From: Isoetes taiwanensis
Lineage: Eukaryota; Streptophyta; Lycopodiopsida; Isoetales; Isoetaceae
Direction of reading: 5' to 3'
Assembly (NCBI GenBank): GCA_021234155.1
Contig: JAJEKV010000300.1
Coordinates: 1 to 64,000 of the forward strand
Length of the DNA: 64,000 nt
Part shown: one piece after another, positions 37,247 through 49,564 of the stretch
Position numbering within the stretch: position 1 is the first letter of the stretch
How the letters are laid out: each line of letters starts with the position of its first letter
Position numbers and translations under genes: made by a program
Notes under the pieces: model-generated
The model's input: only the letters and a program-made list of their open reading frames with translations
Databases searched by the model: none
What the model was told of the DNA's origin: nothing

Positions 37247-38903
37247 TGTGACGTCCCCTACTCATATACGGTGCACTCACCGTATACAAACAGGAGTTCA
37301 TCCCCCATACCAGCTCCATGCTAATATAGGGCCCTCCACGTATCACTGCAACCTTGAAGAGTTCCAGTGGGAAGAATGAAGGGGTCCTTTACCCTGTCTC
37401 CCTCAGGGCCTACCTAGCTGCGGAAGCGCAATATACATGTCAGTAGTACATACATCAACATCATAAGACCATCACGAAGGATGGCTCATCACATATTTGC
37501 ATAGACAAAGATCAGTACATCACATATGGAATCCTACCCAAGGCTCAGACTCAAAGGGGATGACTGACGGCTTGGGTCTCCAGAGTTCATTGCAGACAGA
37601 ATTCATGGCAATGGATTTGGCTGGCATAAGAACATGGCTTAGGGTTGTCCACTCCATCCGCCCCTCTGTGCACACTTTGCGAGTAGGCTGAAAAGTGTTG
37701 GGACTGGATCAGTAGCCAGCGGATCGTGGCGAAGGGGCTACATCTGGGGGTTGCATCTCCCGGTTCCGATGGGGCGGGTAGGGATCTCTCCCCTCGAGAT
37801 CTACATGCGACTCAAAAGGAGACTAGAGGGCCCTTGCCCTTATTCGACTTGAACCCTTTGGAGAGTGACGCATCACCCCGCGTGTCGAGCCCATGCCTTG
37901 CCCACACTTTCGGTGGCAAGCCATTAGACCTAGTCCCAATGATCCCTGGTAGGCCTTACACACCGGAGGGATGGATTCAGAGTCGAGAACATGAACCTCC
38001 TTCTCGCCCGGTCTGGCCCCTTCACCCACAACCTAGTGTGGTTCTTGTACACAGGCCGAATCTATAGTGTGCTAGAGAGGCTAATCTAGGAGCATCTACT
38101 ACCAAGCTTTAGGTCTCTACCCCTCTTCCCAATACAAGGAGTTCATAGAGATATCATCCACATACATCACGAGAACAACTAAAGAACTATATCTAATCTA
38201 TATCATAGAGTTAGGTTCTTTAGTTAGAGTCTGCATATCTAGAGATCTAGAGAGCTGCTATGGGCAATTTAATAGGCTAAACCTCACTGATTCTATGTCT
38301 AGAAGATGGTTTAAGCTATTAAATTAACTAAATACGATCCTTGGGTTGCTCCTCGACGAGGGCCGACCATCTTTGGCTGCTTTCGAATCAAGGGAAACTA
38401 ATGGTGCCATTCTCTCGGGGCCAGTGCGGGGAGGGGGTTTTGACTCACCGGCAGCCAAAGCAGAGCTCTAAAACCCTAGGAGCGAAAATGGGCAAGTTAG
38501 GGTTCTCCTACTTAAATAGGCAAGGGGTTAGGCTAGGGTTTCCAATTATCCCCTTTAGGCATGTGGGATAATTGGGAATGGGCCCACTTGCCTTTAATAG
38601 CTAGGTGGCCAAATGTGCCCACATGGAAATGTGTGCACCCAAATGTGCCCACATGGAAATGTGTGCACCTAAATGTGCCCACATGGAAATGTGTGCACCT
38701 AATTAATGCCCACATGGGAAATGTGTGCACCTTAATAAATGTGCATGTGCACATTAATAAGAAATGCACATACCTAGCAGCAAGTTGCCCCTAGGGGCTA
38801 CTAGCCTGGCTACGTCATTACCGTCGGTCGGGGGTGGTGGCAGCGTGGCGAGGCGATGCGATTATACGCCACGGGACCGTATCTTTGTCTTTGGAACGTC
38901 ACA
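37247..38903 (-). repeat. 3' LTR of the 11-kb element
   Basis: 1657 bp, bounded by the short inverted repeat TGTGACG...CGTCACA. It contains four tandem 30-bp units (AAATGTGCCCACATGGAAAT core) at 38611-38732. It matches 46579-48286 along its whole length; most differences are at CAG/CTG/CCG-like sites plus one 30-bp unit. Confidence 0.92.
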
Positions 38904-38916
38904 TTCTCCCCACCTT
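38904..38916 (-). other. Polypurine tract of the 11-kb element
   Basis: On the minus strand AAGGTGGGGAGAA abuts the 3' LTR directly. This is the expected position and composition of the plus-strand primer for reverse transcription. Confidence 0.75.
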
Positions 38917-41900
38917 GAAATGATGCTGTTCGCAGCATCGTGGGTCTCCCCACCTTGGAATCTTCCTAACCTGCAATCAACCTGATGCATACGATATACT
39001 ACTATAATACTTACACATTTATTACGATTACCTTAAGGTAATATTTTTTAAATCATTATTACGCCATTACATTATCAAATAACTTGTCAATTAAGTAACT
39101 TCTATTAAAACAAGGTACTTATTAGTTCCGATTATCATAACATTTAGGTTATCACAATTTAACACTTTCATATACCATTATTATTTAAGGTACTCTTCAT
39201 TCCTTGCAACACATTCCAACAAAATTTGTGTTGCAAGTCTTCGCACCTGTAATCCTGCATTAATTTTACAATATCTATAATTACATACTTACTATGTTAA
39301 TTATTAGAATTACTCTAAGGTAATGTTTAAGACATTCTTGTACTATTTCATTATCAATTAACTTATCACTTCATAACTTAATCCGCCAAGGTAATTATTA
39401 ACCTTACTTAATACAACATTTAAGTTTATCAAAGTTTATCAATTTCATACAAAATTTACACTTCTAAGGTACTATTCATCCCTTGCAACACATTACAACA
39501 AAATTTGTGTTGCAAGCCGTCGTGGAGTTCGACCTCCTTGCCCTCAGGAGCTCTATTGGCCCGAATTAGAGCCCCACGTTATTACCATTTTAATTATTAA
39601 TAAAATTTTGGTTATATGGTGACCACCCACCTATCTACATGAATGCATGGCTAATCTCCGTAGGAAGAGGATGCTTCTTCCATCGTGTAGTGGAGCAGCG
39701 CCCTATAATGCCTATATGCGCTCATGCCTACACCCTAGTTGCCCGGGTGGAGGATAGGGTCCTTCAGTATATAGGCGTGAAGGACGATTCCTCCTATCAA
39801 AGCATATATGGGGCTAGAGGTGCTTTTCCTATCAATGCATTCTGAATGACCTCCTTTCTCGAGAGGTCGTCTACTTAGTGGAGCAGTAGACTTTCTAATC
39901 TACCTTCCACTCATCCAAGCGAGAGCGGTCATGCCTACATTGACATTACACCCGCCCTAGAGATCCGTAGTGGTCTCATCATCGATAACAACGCATGCAA
40001 CCCATACCAAGCATAGGTTGCATGCGTGATTAATCTTAACTACACATGAAACTAATCTAAACACAAATCGACATGCAGGCGATTTTTGCTTTGGCTCCTT
40101 TAATGCATGTGATTAATATAATTACCCTAAGGTAATATTTATGAATTAACATTATCATAGTATCGGATACATTACTTAGATGGTACAATTATATTTACTC
40201 TAAGCTTTTGCAATATTTAGCGACTTTTAGATCGCAATTATTTAAACAATAACCCTGATTTAGACCTATTGTTACATAGACAAGGTTTTAATTATCATAT
40301 ACACAAGAATTAGATGTGCTTCTTATTCTCTTCCTTGGGTCCTGCATTACCCTTGGAAGTATATCCCTAAGATGCACTTAAGTATATCCGAATTCTATTT
40401 TCTATTTATATTTATAAGGACCCGAGGTCATATAGCTATTCTTGGAAGGAATTGCGTCCTTGCGAAGGATTAATTAACATGCTACCTCACATTACCATTG
40501 TTATTTAACTTATTTCCCTATGATACATATACGTACAACAATTTCTATCCAGTTATTAGGATCTATATTTAACTTATCTATAACTTATCTATATTACCTT
40601 ACCTAAGGCTAGAACGCATCCCCCCATTGAGACGGCATCGAGTAATTTGGAGATGACTTGGTCGTTGCATCGCTCCCATAGTTTTGCTCCACTTCATTGG
40701 TGTAGTTAGCTACTACGTCAGTCTCGCACGTTGAAGGCCTCCTGAGCACTAAGGTATCTATCTATCTTACGCTCTATTCGCTTCGGCCATTGCCGGAGTG
40801 AACTCTATTCTACGGGTCGGTCAATTCGATGCAAGTACGTTCAATCATAATATTGAGCCCTCCCACTTTCTTCGAAAAGAAAATGGTCCTGCACCCCTTC
40901 AATGACGTTGTACACAACATCATATCTATTCTCTCCCCTTAACAGGTTATATGCTTCTTACTTAGCGCATTAATTTACTAGCCTTAGCTAACATATAGAA
41001 CCATCTAAGATGGATTCACATGTTATGTTATCATTTATTTCAATATAGTTATGGGTTACCTACTTAGTTAGAACGATTCTAAACCACAAGGTTTTGTCAC
41101 GACGACAATTCCTTTTGTCTCAAAAGACTATTTAATTACTATAATTCTTATTTTAGATGTACCTTACATGTATTATTCTTTTATATTCTAGAGATTCCCC
41201 CTTTCTTAGTTATTTAAACTCTTGGAATATTCCTACCAATCGAATTGATGCCATCGTAACAAGTTGGCCGGACTTGTTAGATTACTTCTTTTCTTTCGGT
41301 TGGATTATTCTTTTGGAGGTGCTAGATTTATACATGGTCAACAATTATCCTAGTAATGATTCCTTCTTAGCGAGGAGATCAATCTCACCAAGTGGTTTCA
41401 ATACGTTGGATGACTGTTAACAATCGTGTATAATTTTAGTTACTCTCATGTGTTTCCTTCCCAATACTTGATGCTTAGCTCAATATTGGGGCAATCCTTT
41501 CGGCGAGAATATCTAAGAATGCCTTCTAATCCCAATATGGATGTTACCATCCCTACATTTAACCTACTGGGCCCCATGGCCTTAGATCCTCGAGCTTGTT
41601 AGAAGCTCATCCACTCGTTGCTTGCTTGAAGCAGCAAGGTAACATTCTTCCGAGTCGCTCGATACTTCAATCCCCTTGACGGTGGCTCCTCTTTGATGTA
41701 GATGTTGACTTTGTTCGTTAGAAGCCTCTCATTCTTTGGCTTTGATGGCGTAGTTGATCACTTGAAATCTTCCATGCCGCTTTTCAAAAGCACTGAAGGT
41801 GGCGCCGGTTGAAAAAAGATCTTTCATCTTGAACTCTTTGTCTTGGCAGCTAACGACTCTGTATCCGATATTGTTTCTTCGACTTCATCGATGTCTTATA

Positions 41901-42374
41901 CGTCGAGTCCTTTTGTCGTTATCGTGTTGCGAAAGAGTGTTGGCGATGTTGATTGCTTCACCCTCGCAATTGCACGACATCTCTTCCTTTGATGCATTGC
42001 GCTATGGGGGAAGGAATAACAAAGGGAACTATATATGCAACGCATATGGCTTACATAATTACAATTACTACTAGAGCTACTAGGTCCCCTTGTGCCTCCC
42101 CTTGAGTTGCACACCTACTCCTTGGAAATGTCATCGGTGTTCCTCCGGTGTAATGGTGTTGACGATATATATCCTCCTATTTTGTACGTCATTTCATTAC
42201 TCGGGGTAACTTGTTGATATACTTGGGCCCTCCGGTATTTGTCGGCTATGGCACAACATGCTTTGCATCACATTCTAACTAAAGGTGTGCTGGTCGTTGA
42301 TGCTTTGACATTTCGATGCGCTTCGATCGAATTTCTCGGCGGTAATTGTTTCCCCCCCTTCATGATATTTGAAG
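38917..42374. other. Interior of the 11-kb element, 3' part: no recognisable coding
   Basis: AT-rich, with many TTACC/GGTAA motifs, including the perfect palindrome ATTACCTTAAGGTAAT near 39028. A diverged duplication of about 279 bp (39014-39240 and 39285-39520) carries an identical hairpin in both copies. The minus strand near 40850-40960 has a short coding-like run (RYDVVYNVIEGVQDHFLFEE) that I cannot assign. Confidence 0.5.
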
Positions 42375-45014
42375 CTATTTGGGGCGTCTCTTGAGGTCGC
42401 GTCTTGCGATTCCTTTGGTTGTACTCCTCACGGAGTTGTTCTCTTCTGCTGATTGTTCTTTGAATCGTCCATCCTTGGGTTCACCAAGTTGCATGCAAGT
42501 CAGCGTGCAAGTTATCGGCTTCGCCTCGCCTAGTTGCTTCTCCATCGAGCTTCCAAACTTCCTTGTTTGATCCCCCTCGATCACATGGCTTGGGCGTTGT
42601 CCGTTCCACGATGCTATGCCGTCTTCTTGTCTTGAGGTACCTTCCGGTGGCTTTGATTGTGCTTTCGTCGGTTTTGATCCTCATGTTGCCTCTAGGGAGC
42701 TTCGTGGAAGAAGTCGGTTGCTAGCACTTCTCCGACTTTCAGTTCGACCTTTGTCCCTCTATGCATGTTGGTCTCTCGGCAAGTAAAACATCATGGCTCT
42801 CCACCGCCTGGCTATATTGTCGGGATAATGGATCCTTATATCATGTGATTGACCCTTGAGTTGTAGAAGTACACGCCTTAGGTATACTCTTGTCGTTGAA
42901 TAGCTTTGGCTATTATCTTGAACTCTCTTTTACCGAAGGTGCTTCACTTGCTATCCTTGTCGTTAAGGTGTCGAATGCTTCTACCTTGGCGTTTGATGTC
43001 CCACATGTGGGAGATCACGATCGGCTTCTTTTCTTCTAATTCTTTTGGTAGGAGTACCGTGAAGCCATCACCTAGTTGTTGAAGGCATATCTCCTCGTCC
43101 TTGATTGCCTTTCGTAAGTCGCGTCTCCATCTAATATCGTGTCATAGCGCATCACCCTATATTACCACAAGGTGGAATTATGGTTGTCGAGATGTTGCCT
43201 TCCTTAGTTGGCTCGTTGATGTCGGGCGTTCCTCCTTCTATTGTTGAGGCCACTTTCGTGTCATAAGTTCGATCAAGTGTTGCTTGCTGCCACAAGATGT
43301 AGTGTTAGCGTCGGCGATGTCACAGTGCATCGGCTGATGATCTTGACATGACCGGTGTTGTCTCTTATTCCCGACATTGGGTGGACCGGCGGTCTTCTAC
43401 TTGAGGGCACTTTAGGAGTGTTTGGAGTGAGAAGGTTTGCTTTGGGCTGCAGTGGGTTTCTCCCTCGTCCTTGCTCTTCCATTTTGATCTTGGGCTATAG
43501 TTGTGCTTCCTTGCTTCCTCATTTGCGCTAAATCCGTAAAACATGACTTTAAACTCATGTTTCTCCACTATATCTGTGAGCATCCGAGATATACAATAGA
43601 CATATACGCATTCACATTGGGATTTTAATTCATCCACTTTTCCAAAACAATTACGAAGATCTACTTAAATGTTTATACTCCTTTAGGGTTTCCCCTCCTC
43701 CTAAAGCGTTTGATTCTTCGGTTTTGCTGCGTCTTCTTCGTTCTGGTTGACTCTGGGGATTCCTTGAGATGCTGCTACTATTGTTGATCTTCATGTCTGA
43801 TTCGAGCTCGTCACCCCAAGTTGCGAAGAGTGTTCGTCAATGTAATCCCTTGAAAAGGATGCTCCTCCTTAATGTGTATGTCCGTCGTAAGGAATGCGGT
43901 GGACGCTCAACGTCCCTATATGCGATTATTAATCGTTGCAAGGTTGCTTAGATGCGGTGCCATTGATCGGTTGAGTAGGATCACTGGTACATTGCGGTCG
44001 GGCGTTCTTGAATGTCTTGAAGCTCGAGATGCGTGGTCGGTAGGCGGGGCATTGTCATTCCTCAAGTAAGTTGAATTTCCGGTCACGACTCACATTGCTT
44101 GGGCTTTGCTTCATTTCCTCCCCATTGCACGGGTGTGGTCGTCTCCATTGCACCTATCATAGCTCCTTCTGGTCGCCTTTGCGTGGTTTGTACCTGCTGG
44201 CTAGGTCGTCTCCTCCGTCCTTTGGGTCCTATCCATTCGAGTCTCGCACTCCTTGGCTGACGTAGTAAAGTCGTCCTTCCTTTGGTTTCTAGGTGTTTCT
44301 GGGTCCAGAATTCTTGTTCGAGCGGAATATTCTCCTCCTTGATCTTGCCTTTAATGCTGATATAGGCCTTCAAGTTGGAGATGTTCCTTCCCTGATATGC
44401 GTCTCCTCCCCTTCATGGTCTCCTACTTTTTGGAACCGATGAAAGTTCTCCTGCTGGTGCAAGGGAGCTGGAAGCTCGTCCTGGTCATCCTTAGGTGCTT
44501 CGTGGTTGTCTAGCTTCGTTGCTCCTTTTGCTGACATTTCATGACATTCGCTTGAGCTGCTGGACTGCGAGGTCGTGGTGATCTTCCCTCCAGTTTCTAT
44601 ATGCTCCTGTGTCGCCATGACTTCTCTCCTCGACGGAAGATTATGCCCTCTGGCCCTAACTCATGATGCTAACGCGGCATCGATGTCTAACGTCTTCCTG
44701 CACCTGTATTTTGCTGCCTTGCGTTCTTCCATTTGAAACTCATGTACGTCGAGTTGGTGAAGGCGTCGAGATCCTCTTTCTGATGTGAGCTCGTGGACGT
44801 GGTAGCCGGGAGGTTGACATCTAGAAGATTCTTGATGCCGTTGGTTACCAAATATTCTTCTCATTTGATGAAGATTGATGATAGGCCGGTGGTGACCTGT
44901 TCTACTCGTTTGTCGATTGAGGTGTTTGTCGTTGTGCTTCCCTCTCTTGGATCTGCCTTTTGGGTCTCCTCTCCTTATCTGTACGTACGGCCGGTGGGAC
45001 CTCGATGTCTTCAA
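42375..45014 (-). pseudogene. Possible gag-like region of the 11-kb element, unrecognised
   Basis: Minus-strand open pieces at 42375-42684, 43273-43637, 44083-44373, 44370-44618 and 44661-45014 are hydrophilic and rich in Lys, Arg, Glu and Gln. One begins MATQEHIETGGKI and continues Ser/Glu-rich. They lie downstream of the 5' LTR and primer site in the element's own orientation, where gag would be expected, but start 1.6 kb from the primer site. No zinc knuckle or capsid motif is visible. The frames change repeatedly, which fits decay or sequence error. Confidence 0.35.
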
Positions 45015-45794
45015 GAAGTTGCGCCTCTAGCTCGTCTGTGGCTCTGGCCCTGTACTTCGAAAGCAACTCTCATATATCCTAGAGTCTAAGGGTCTACTTG
45101 AAGGGCTCTCCTACAACATTTTGGGCTCTATAAGCAAGCAAGATGGCTCGAGCAGCATTACTGGAGACATATCTATAATCTCCAAGTCTATGGACATTAG
45201 GACGTGTGGTATGGCATGAAATGAGGGTTGTTTTGCAAGACCTCCATGGTGTTTGAGGCATACTCTAAGGTCCTAGCAAAGTTGGTTTGGGGGAGTCCAA
45301 TCTTTACACATGGAGTGACTTGGGCGGCTCTAGGCTCTAGCTCCTTTCTAGGTATCCTGGGCAATAGGGAGTGTCAATGTGGCGGCTATATAAGTCAAAC
45401 TCTATTAGAAGGACACAGAATTAGGTCAAGGTTTATGCCTTTGGCATGAGCAGAGGTGATGTACCAACAGTTGGACTTGGGGTGCTATGCTGAGGTCTAG
45501 ATGACTATAACAAAGGGGTGTTCTTGGGCACTTCTATCTAGGAGTAAGGCATCAGCTTCGAGCCGAGAGCAATACTTGCGAGGTACTAATGGGATATGCT
45601 TCTATTTACAGACAGACCATAGTTTGGGAAAACAATTCAAGGGTTTGAGCAATTTTGGTCATTTTGAGCTGGGTTTTGACATTTCTAGCCTAATTTGAGG
45701 TCATAAATAGATTCTAGGCTGTCTAATGGTCCTATTGTAACAAATTTCAGGCGATTTGGAGCTCTGTAGCTCAAGTTATGGAGGTTCAAAGTTT

Positions 45795-46382
45795 GGAGGT
45801 CTCACACATTGCGCCCAGACCGATAATGAACTTTTCATTTTCTGTCCTGGCGCGACGTGTGAGACATCCTCTCAGTTTTGCTTAAAGTGTCCATTTTAAC
45901 TAAAACAAAAGCCAGAATTGACTAACTCAACTCAATTAAACAAGATTAGACATGTTACTTAGTCCAATACTCTTTATACTAACAAAAATTTTCCATCATT
46001 TACAAACTTTTACTGTGGATATCCCTTGATGTAGCTGGCAAGCTGCATGTCCTTCTTCCTTAGTGTCACCCTCTTTCATGATGAATGCGGTGTCGAATCT
46101 TCAAAATCTTTGCACTAGTTTTTGCTCCGTTGCTTCTTGAACCTTGGTCTCCTGCTCTCGTTCTGCCCTCTCCTCTTCTTGTATCTCTCGCTCTATCTGC
46201 TCGTACACTTCTTGGGTCTAATATACAAATCTAACTAACTCTTACCTAAAACTCGATCTAGCATTATACCTTTTTAAAATTCCTCAAGTATTAAGGTGAT
46301 TATGGCTCAATGTCTCACGCGTTAAGCCCGGCAGAAAATGAGATTTTCATTATCGTCTGGCCCTTTGACGTGTGAGACCTCC
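45795..46382. repeat. 588-bp inverted-repeat unit with self-folding ends, in the element leader
   Basis: The arms 45795-45865 and 46312-46382 are inverted copies of each other (GGAGGTCTCACAC at the left, GTGTGAGACCTCC at the right). Each arm is also its own hairpin: GTCTCACACATTGCGCC pairs with GGCGCGACGTGTGAGAC in the left arm. It lies between the primer site and the presumed gag. It could be a leader RNA structure or a small foldback transposon inserted there; no target duplication is clear. Confidence 0.65.
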
Positions 46383-46565
46383 CACGAAGGTTTGGCTCAC
46401 TAATTTTAATCTTTTTATGTTCCAATTTGCTTAACTATTACTAGCTTAGCATATACTACCAAAAATGAGAAAAAAAATTTCCCACTTTTCGAGGTTTGAG
46501 GATCCTATCAAGTTAGTACTACTGGGAGCATGGCCAGTGCTTTGCTCTTGGTCTCCAAGAACATT

Positions 46566-46576
46566 GCTCTGATACC
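46566..46576 (-). other. Primer binding site (initiator-Met tRNA) of the 11-kb element
   Basis: GGTATCAGAGC on the minus strand, 2 nt from the end of the 5' LTR. It matches the common plant initiator-Met primer site TGGTATCAGAGC apart from its first base, and fixes the element's orientation. Confidence 0.85.
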
Positions 46577-46578
46577 TT

Positions 46579-48286
46579 TGTGACATCCCCTACTCATATA
46601 CGATTGCACTCACCAGGTATACAAACAGAGTTCATCCCCATACCAGCTCCATGCTAATATAGGGCCCTCCACGTATCATCCTTTGCAACCTTGAAGAGTT
46701 CGATTGGGAAGAATGAAGGGGTCCTTTACCTGTCTCCCTCGGGGCCTACCTAGGCTCTTGGCGCTTAATATACAAGTCAGTAGTACATACATCAACATCA
46801 TAAGACCATCACGAAGGATGGCTCATCACATATCTGCATAGACAAAGATCAGTACATCACATATGGAATCCTACCCAAGGCTCAGACTCAAAGGGGATGG
46901 CCCGGCGGCTTGGGTCTCGAGTTCATTGCGCATTGCAATTCATGGCAATGGATTTGTTTGGCATAAGAACATGGCTTAGGGTTGTCCACTCCATCCGCCC
47001 CTCACAGTGCACACTTTGCAGAGTAGGGTGAAAAGTGTTGGGACTGGATCAGAGCCCATGGGATCGTGGCCGAAGGGGCTACATCCTGGGTTGCATCTCC
47101 CCAGTTCCGATGGGGCAGGTAGGGATCTCTCCCTCCAGAGATCTACATGCTGACTCAAGGAGACTAGAGGGCCACTGCCCTTATTCGACTTGAACCCACT
47201 GGAGAGTGACGCATCACCCCACGGGTGTCGAGCCCATGCCTTGCCCACACTCAGTGGCAAGCCATTAGACCTAGTCCCAATGATCCCTGGTAGGCCTTAC
47301 ACACCAGAGGGATCGTTCAGGAGTCAGAACATGAACCTCCTTCTCAGCCAGTCTGGCCCCTTCACCCACAACCTGGTGTGGTTCTTGTACACAGGCCGAA
47401 TCTATAGTGTGCTAGAGAGGCTAATCTAGGAGCATCTACTACCAAGCTTTAGGTCTCTACCCCTCTTCCCAATACAAGGAGTTCATAGAGATATCATCCA
47501 CATACATCACAGAAGAACTAAAGAACTATATCTAATCTATATCATAGAGTTAGGTTCTTTAGTTAGAGTCTGGTATCTAGAGATCTAGAGAGCTGCTATG
47601 GGCAATTTAATAGGCTAAACCTACTGATTCTATGTCTAGAAGATGGTTTAAGCTATTAAATTAACTAAATACCTGATCCTTGGGTTGCTCCTCCTGACCT
47701 GAGGCCGACCATCTGCTTTGAAGGCCGCTTTCGAATCAAGGGAAACTAATGGTGCCATTCTCTCGGGGCCAGTGCGAGGAGGGTTTTGACTCCTGGAGCA
47801 GCCAAAACAGAGCTCTAAAACCCTAGGAACGAAAATGGGCAAGTTAGGGTTCTCCTACTTAAATAGGCAAGGGGTTAGGCTAGGGTTTCCAATTATCCCC
47901 TTTAGGCATGTGGGATAATTGGGAATGGGCCCACTTGCCTTTAATAGCTAGGTGGCCAAATGTGCCCACATGGAAATGTGTGCACCCAAATGTGCCCACA
48001 TGGAAATGTCTGCACCTAAATGTGCCCACATGGAAATGTGTGCACCTAAATGTGCCCACATGGAAATGTGTGCACCTAATTGTGCCCACATGGAAATGTG
48101 TGCACCTTAATAAATGTGCATGTGCACATTAATAAGAAATGCACATACCTAGCAAGTTGCCCCCTAGGGGCTACTAGCCTGGCTACACGCCTGCACACGT
48201 CGGTCGGGGTTATGTGTATGCGATGGCGTGGCGAGGCGATGACAAAGATAATGCCATGGGACCAGGTATCGGCTTGGAACGTCACA
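46579..48286 (-). repeat. 5' LTR of the 11-kb element
   Basis: 1708 bp, TGTGACA...CGTCACA. It has five tandem 30-bp units (47958-48107) against four in the other LTR. Confidence 0.92.
47856..47868 (-). promoter_or_regulatory. Possible TATA element in the 5' LTR
   Basis: CCTATTTAAG on the minus strand is conserved in both LTRs (other copy at 38511-38520) and lies in a TA-rich context upstream of AGGAGAACCCTAAC. Assigned by sequence and position only. Confidence 0.35.
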
Positions 48287-49545
48287 CCGGCAGTGGTTGA
48301 AGAAGGCCATGAGGAAGATGCCTTGGAACCTGGGCTCGACAGCAGATGTCACAGGATCGAATAAAAGCTTCGACAGAGCGACGAAGCCCAGGCCACCAAT
48401 ACTTGTGACTAATAAGTTCAAGAGTCTTGGCTACTCCAAAGTGTCTGGCCATAGGTAAATCATGGCAAGCCTGGAGAACCCGAAGCCTAGAAGCACCATC
48501 TCGCACATACAAAAGCCCATCATGGAACATGAGTCCATCTCGAACCTCAAAACGATCGTAGTCTGATCGCATCTGCTGAGAAGATGATGCAGAGCCAAGG
48601 TGTGAGAATACATCTTGAGCCAATGGATCGGAAGGCAGAGATGCTCGAACAAACTCCAACAAGGCCGTATCATGAGGCCTCTTGAACAAAGTGAGGGCCA
48701 TAAGCTGAAACCGATCAGGCCCCAGAATAACCTGTGATTGCTGATCAAATGCAGGACCACCTAGCTTGGGCTCAAGATAGGAACGTTGAGACAAAGCATC
48801 AGGCTTTCCTTGGAGGGATCCAGGACGGTACTTGATCACGAAATCAATCCGAGATAATACTTGATTATGCCACCGGGCCTTGCGATGGTTGAGCACTCGA
48901 GCAGACTGAAAATATTCTAGATTTCGATAATCTGTGTAGATTGTGACCTTATAAGGAGATCTCTCCAAGAAACGTCTCCACTCCTTGAAAGAATCCACTA
49001 TCGCCAACAACTCCTTGTCATAAATGGGATAGTTGATTTTAGCAGCCTGAAATTTTCATGAGTGATAGGCGATTGGATGTAATTCATGGTGATCCCCCTC
49101 CTGTGACAGGATCCCACCAAGCACAAAATCAGAAGCATCTTCTTCGACAACATATGGGTACAAAGGATCTGCATGAGCAAGAACTGGTGCCGTGGTGAAT
49201 GCATGCTTCAGGGTAACAAAAGCAGATTCCGCTTCCACGGTCCATTCAAATGGCACGTCCTTGACCGTGAGGCGTGTCAAAGAAAGGGCAATCTCCGAAT
49301 AATCCCGAATGAAACGCTGATAGAAATTGGCAAACCCAAGAAAACACTGAACATCTCGAACGGATGAAGGTGTTTGCCACTCCAGAACAGTGCTGACCTT
49401 TTCAGGGTCCATAGAGACTCCATGTGGAGTGATGCGATAGCCAAGGAACTCCACATTATCCTGCTCGAATTGACAATTCTCAAGTTGGGCATATAACCCA
49501 TGCTCACGAAGCTTCTGAAGGACCTGCCGAACATGCCTCTCATGT
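48287..49545 (-). pseudogene. Ty3/gypsy pol, middle part: RT end, RNase H, integrase zinc domain
   Basis: Reading leftward from the CACTA insertion at 49545, the end of RT contains EFLGYRITPHGVSMDPEKV and the RT connection FLGFANFYQRFIRDYS. RNase H follows with VVEEDASDFVLGGILSQ and, in the 243-codon open stretch 48282-49010, IYTDYRNLEYF (residues 24-34). The integrase zinc domain is H183-x6-H190 with C220-x2-C223 in ACHDLPMARH and RSCDICC. It ends at PHGLLQPLPV, exactly where the 11-kb LTR element begins. One frameshift lies near 49010-49056. Wording such as [10 protein letters not shown] in the adjoining part and the LLQPLPV linker fits Tf1/Tcn1-like chromoviruses. Confidence 0.92.
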
Positions 49546-49564
49546 CACTACAAGATAATGCTAG

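Larger units (their letters stand above)
37247..48286 (-). mobile_element. 11.04-kb LTR retrotransposon with unrecognised interior, inserted in gypsy integrase
   Basis: A complete LTR element by structure: two direct LTRs (37247-38903 and 46579-48286), each starting TGTGAC and ending GTCACA, and a 5-bp target duplication CCGGC (37242-37246 and 48287-48291). On the minus strand the 5' LTR is followed after 2 nt by GGTATCAGAGC, the usual plant initiator-Met tRNA primer site. The 3' LTR is preceded by the purine tract AAGGTGGGGAGAA. The 7.7-kb interior shows no RT, RNase H, integrase or protease motif on either strand, so it looks like a large non-autonomous derivative (LARD-like), or one too corrupted to read. 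It lies in the same orientation as its gypsy host. Confidence 0.9.

Noticed and set aside
38611-38732. 30-bp repeats that could be mistaken for a CRISPR array
   Set aside because: They are head-to-tail with no spacers and lie inside an LTR, duplicated in the second LTR.
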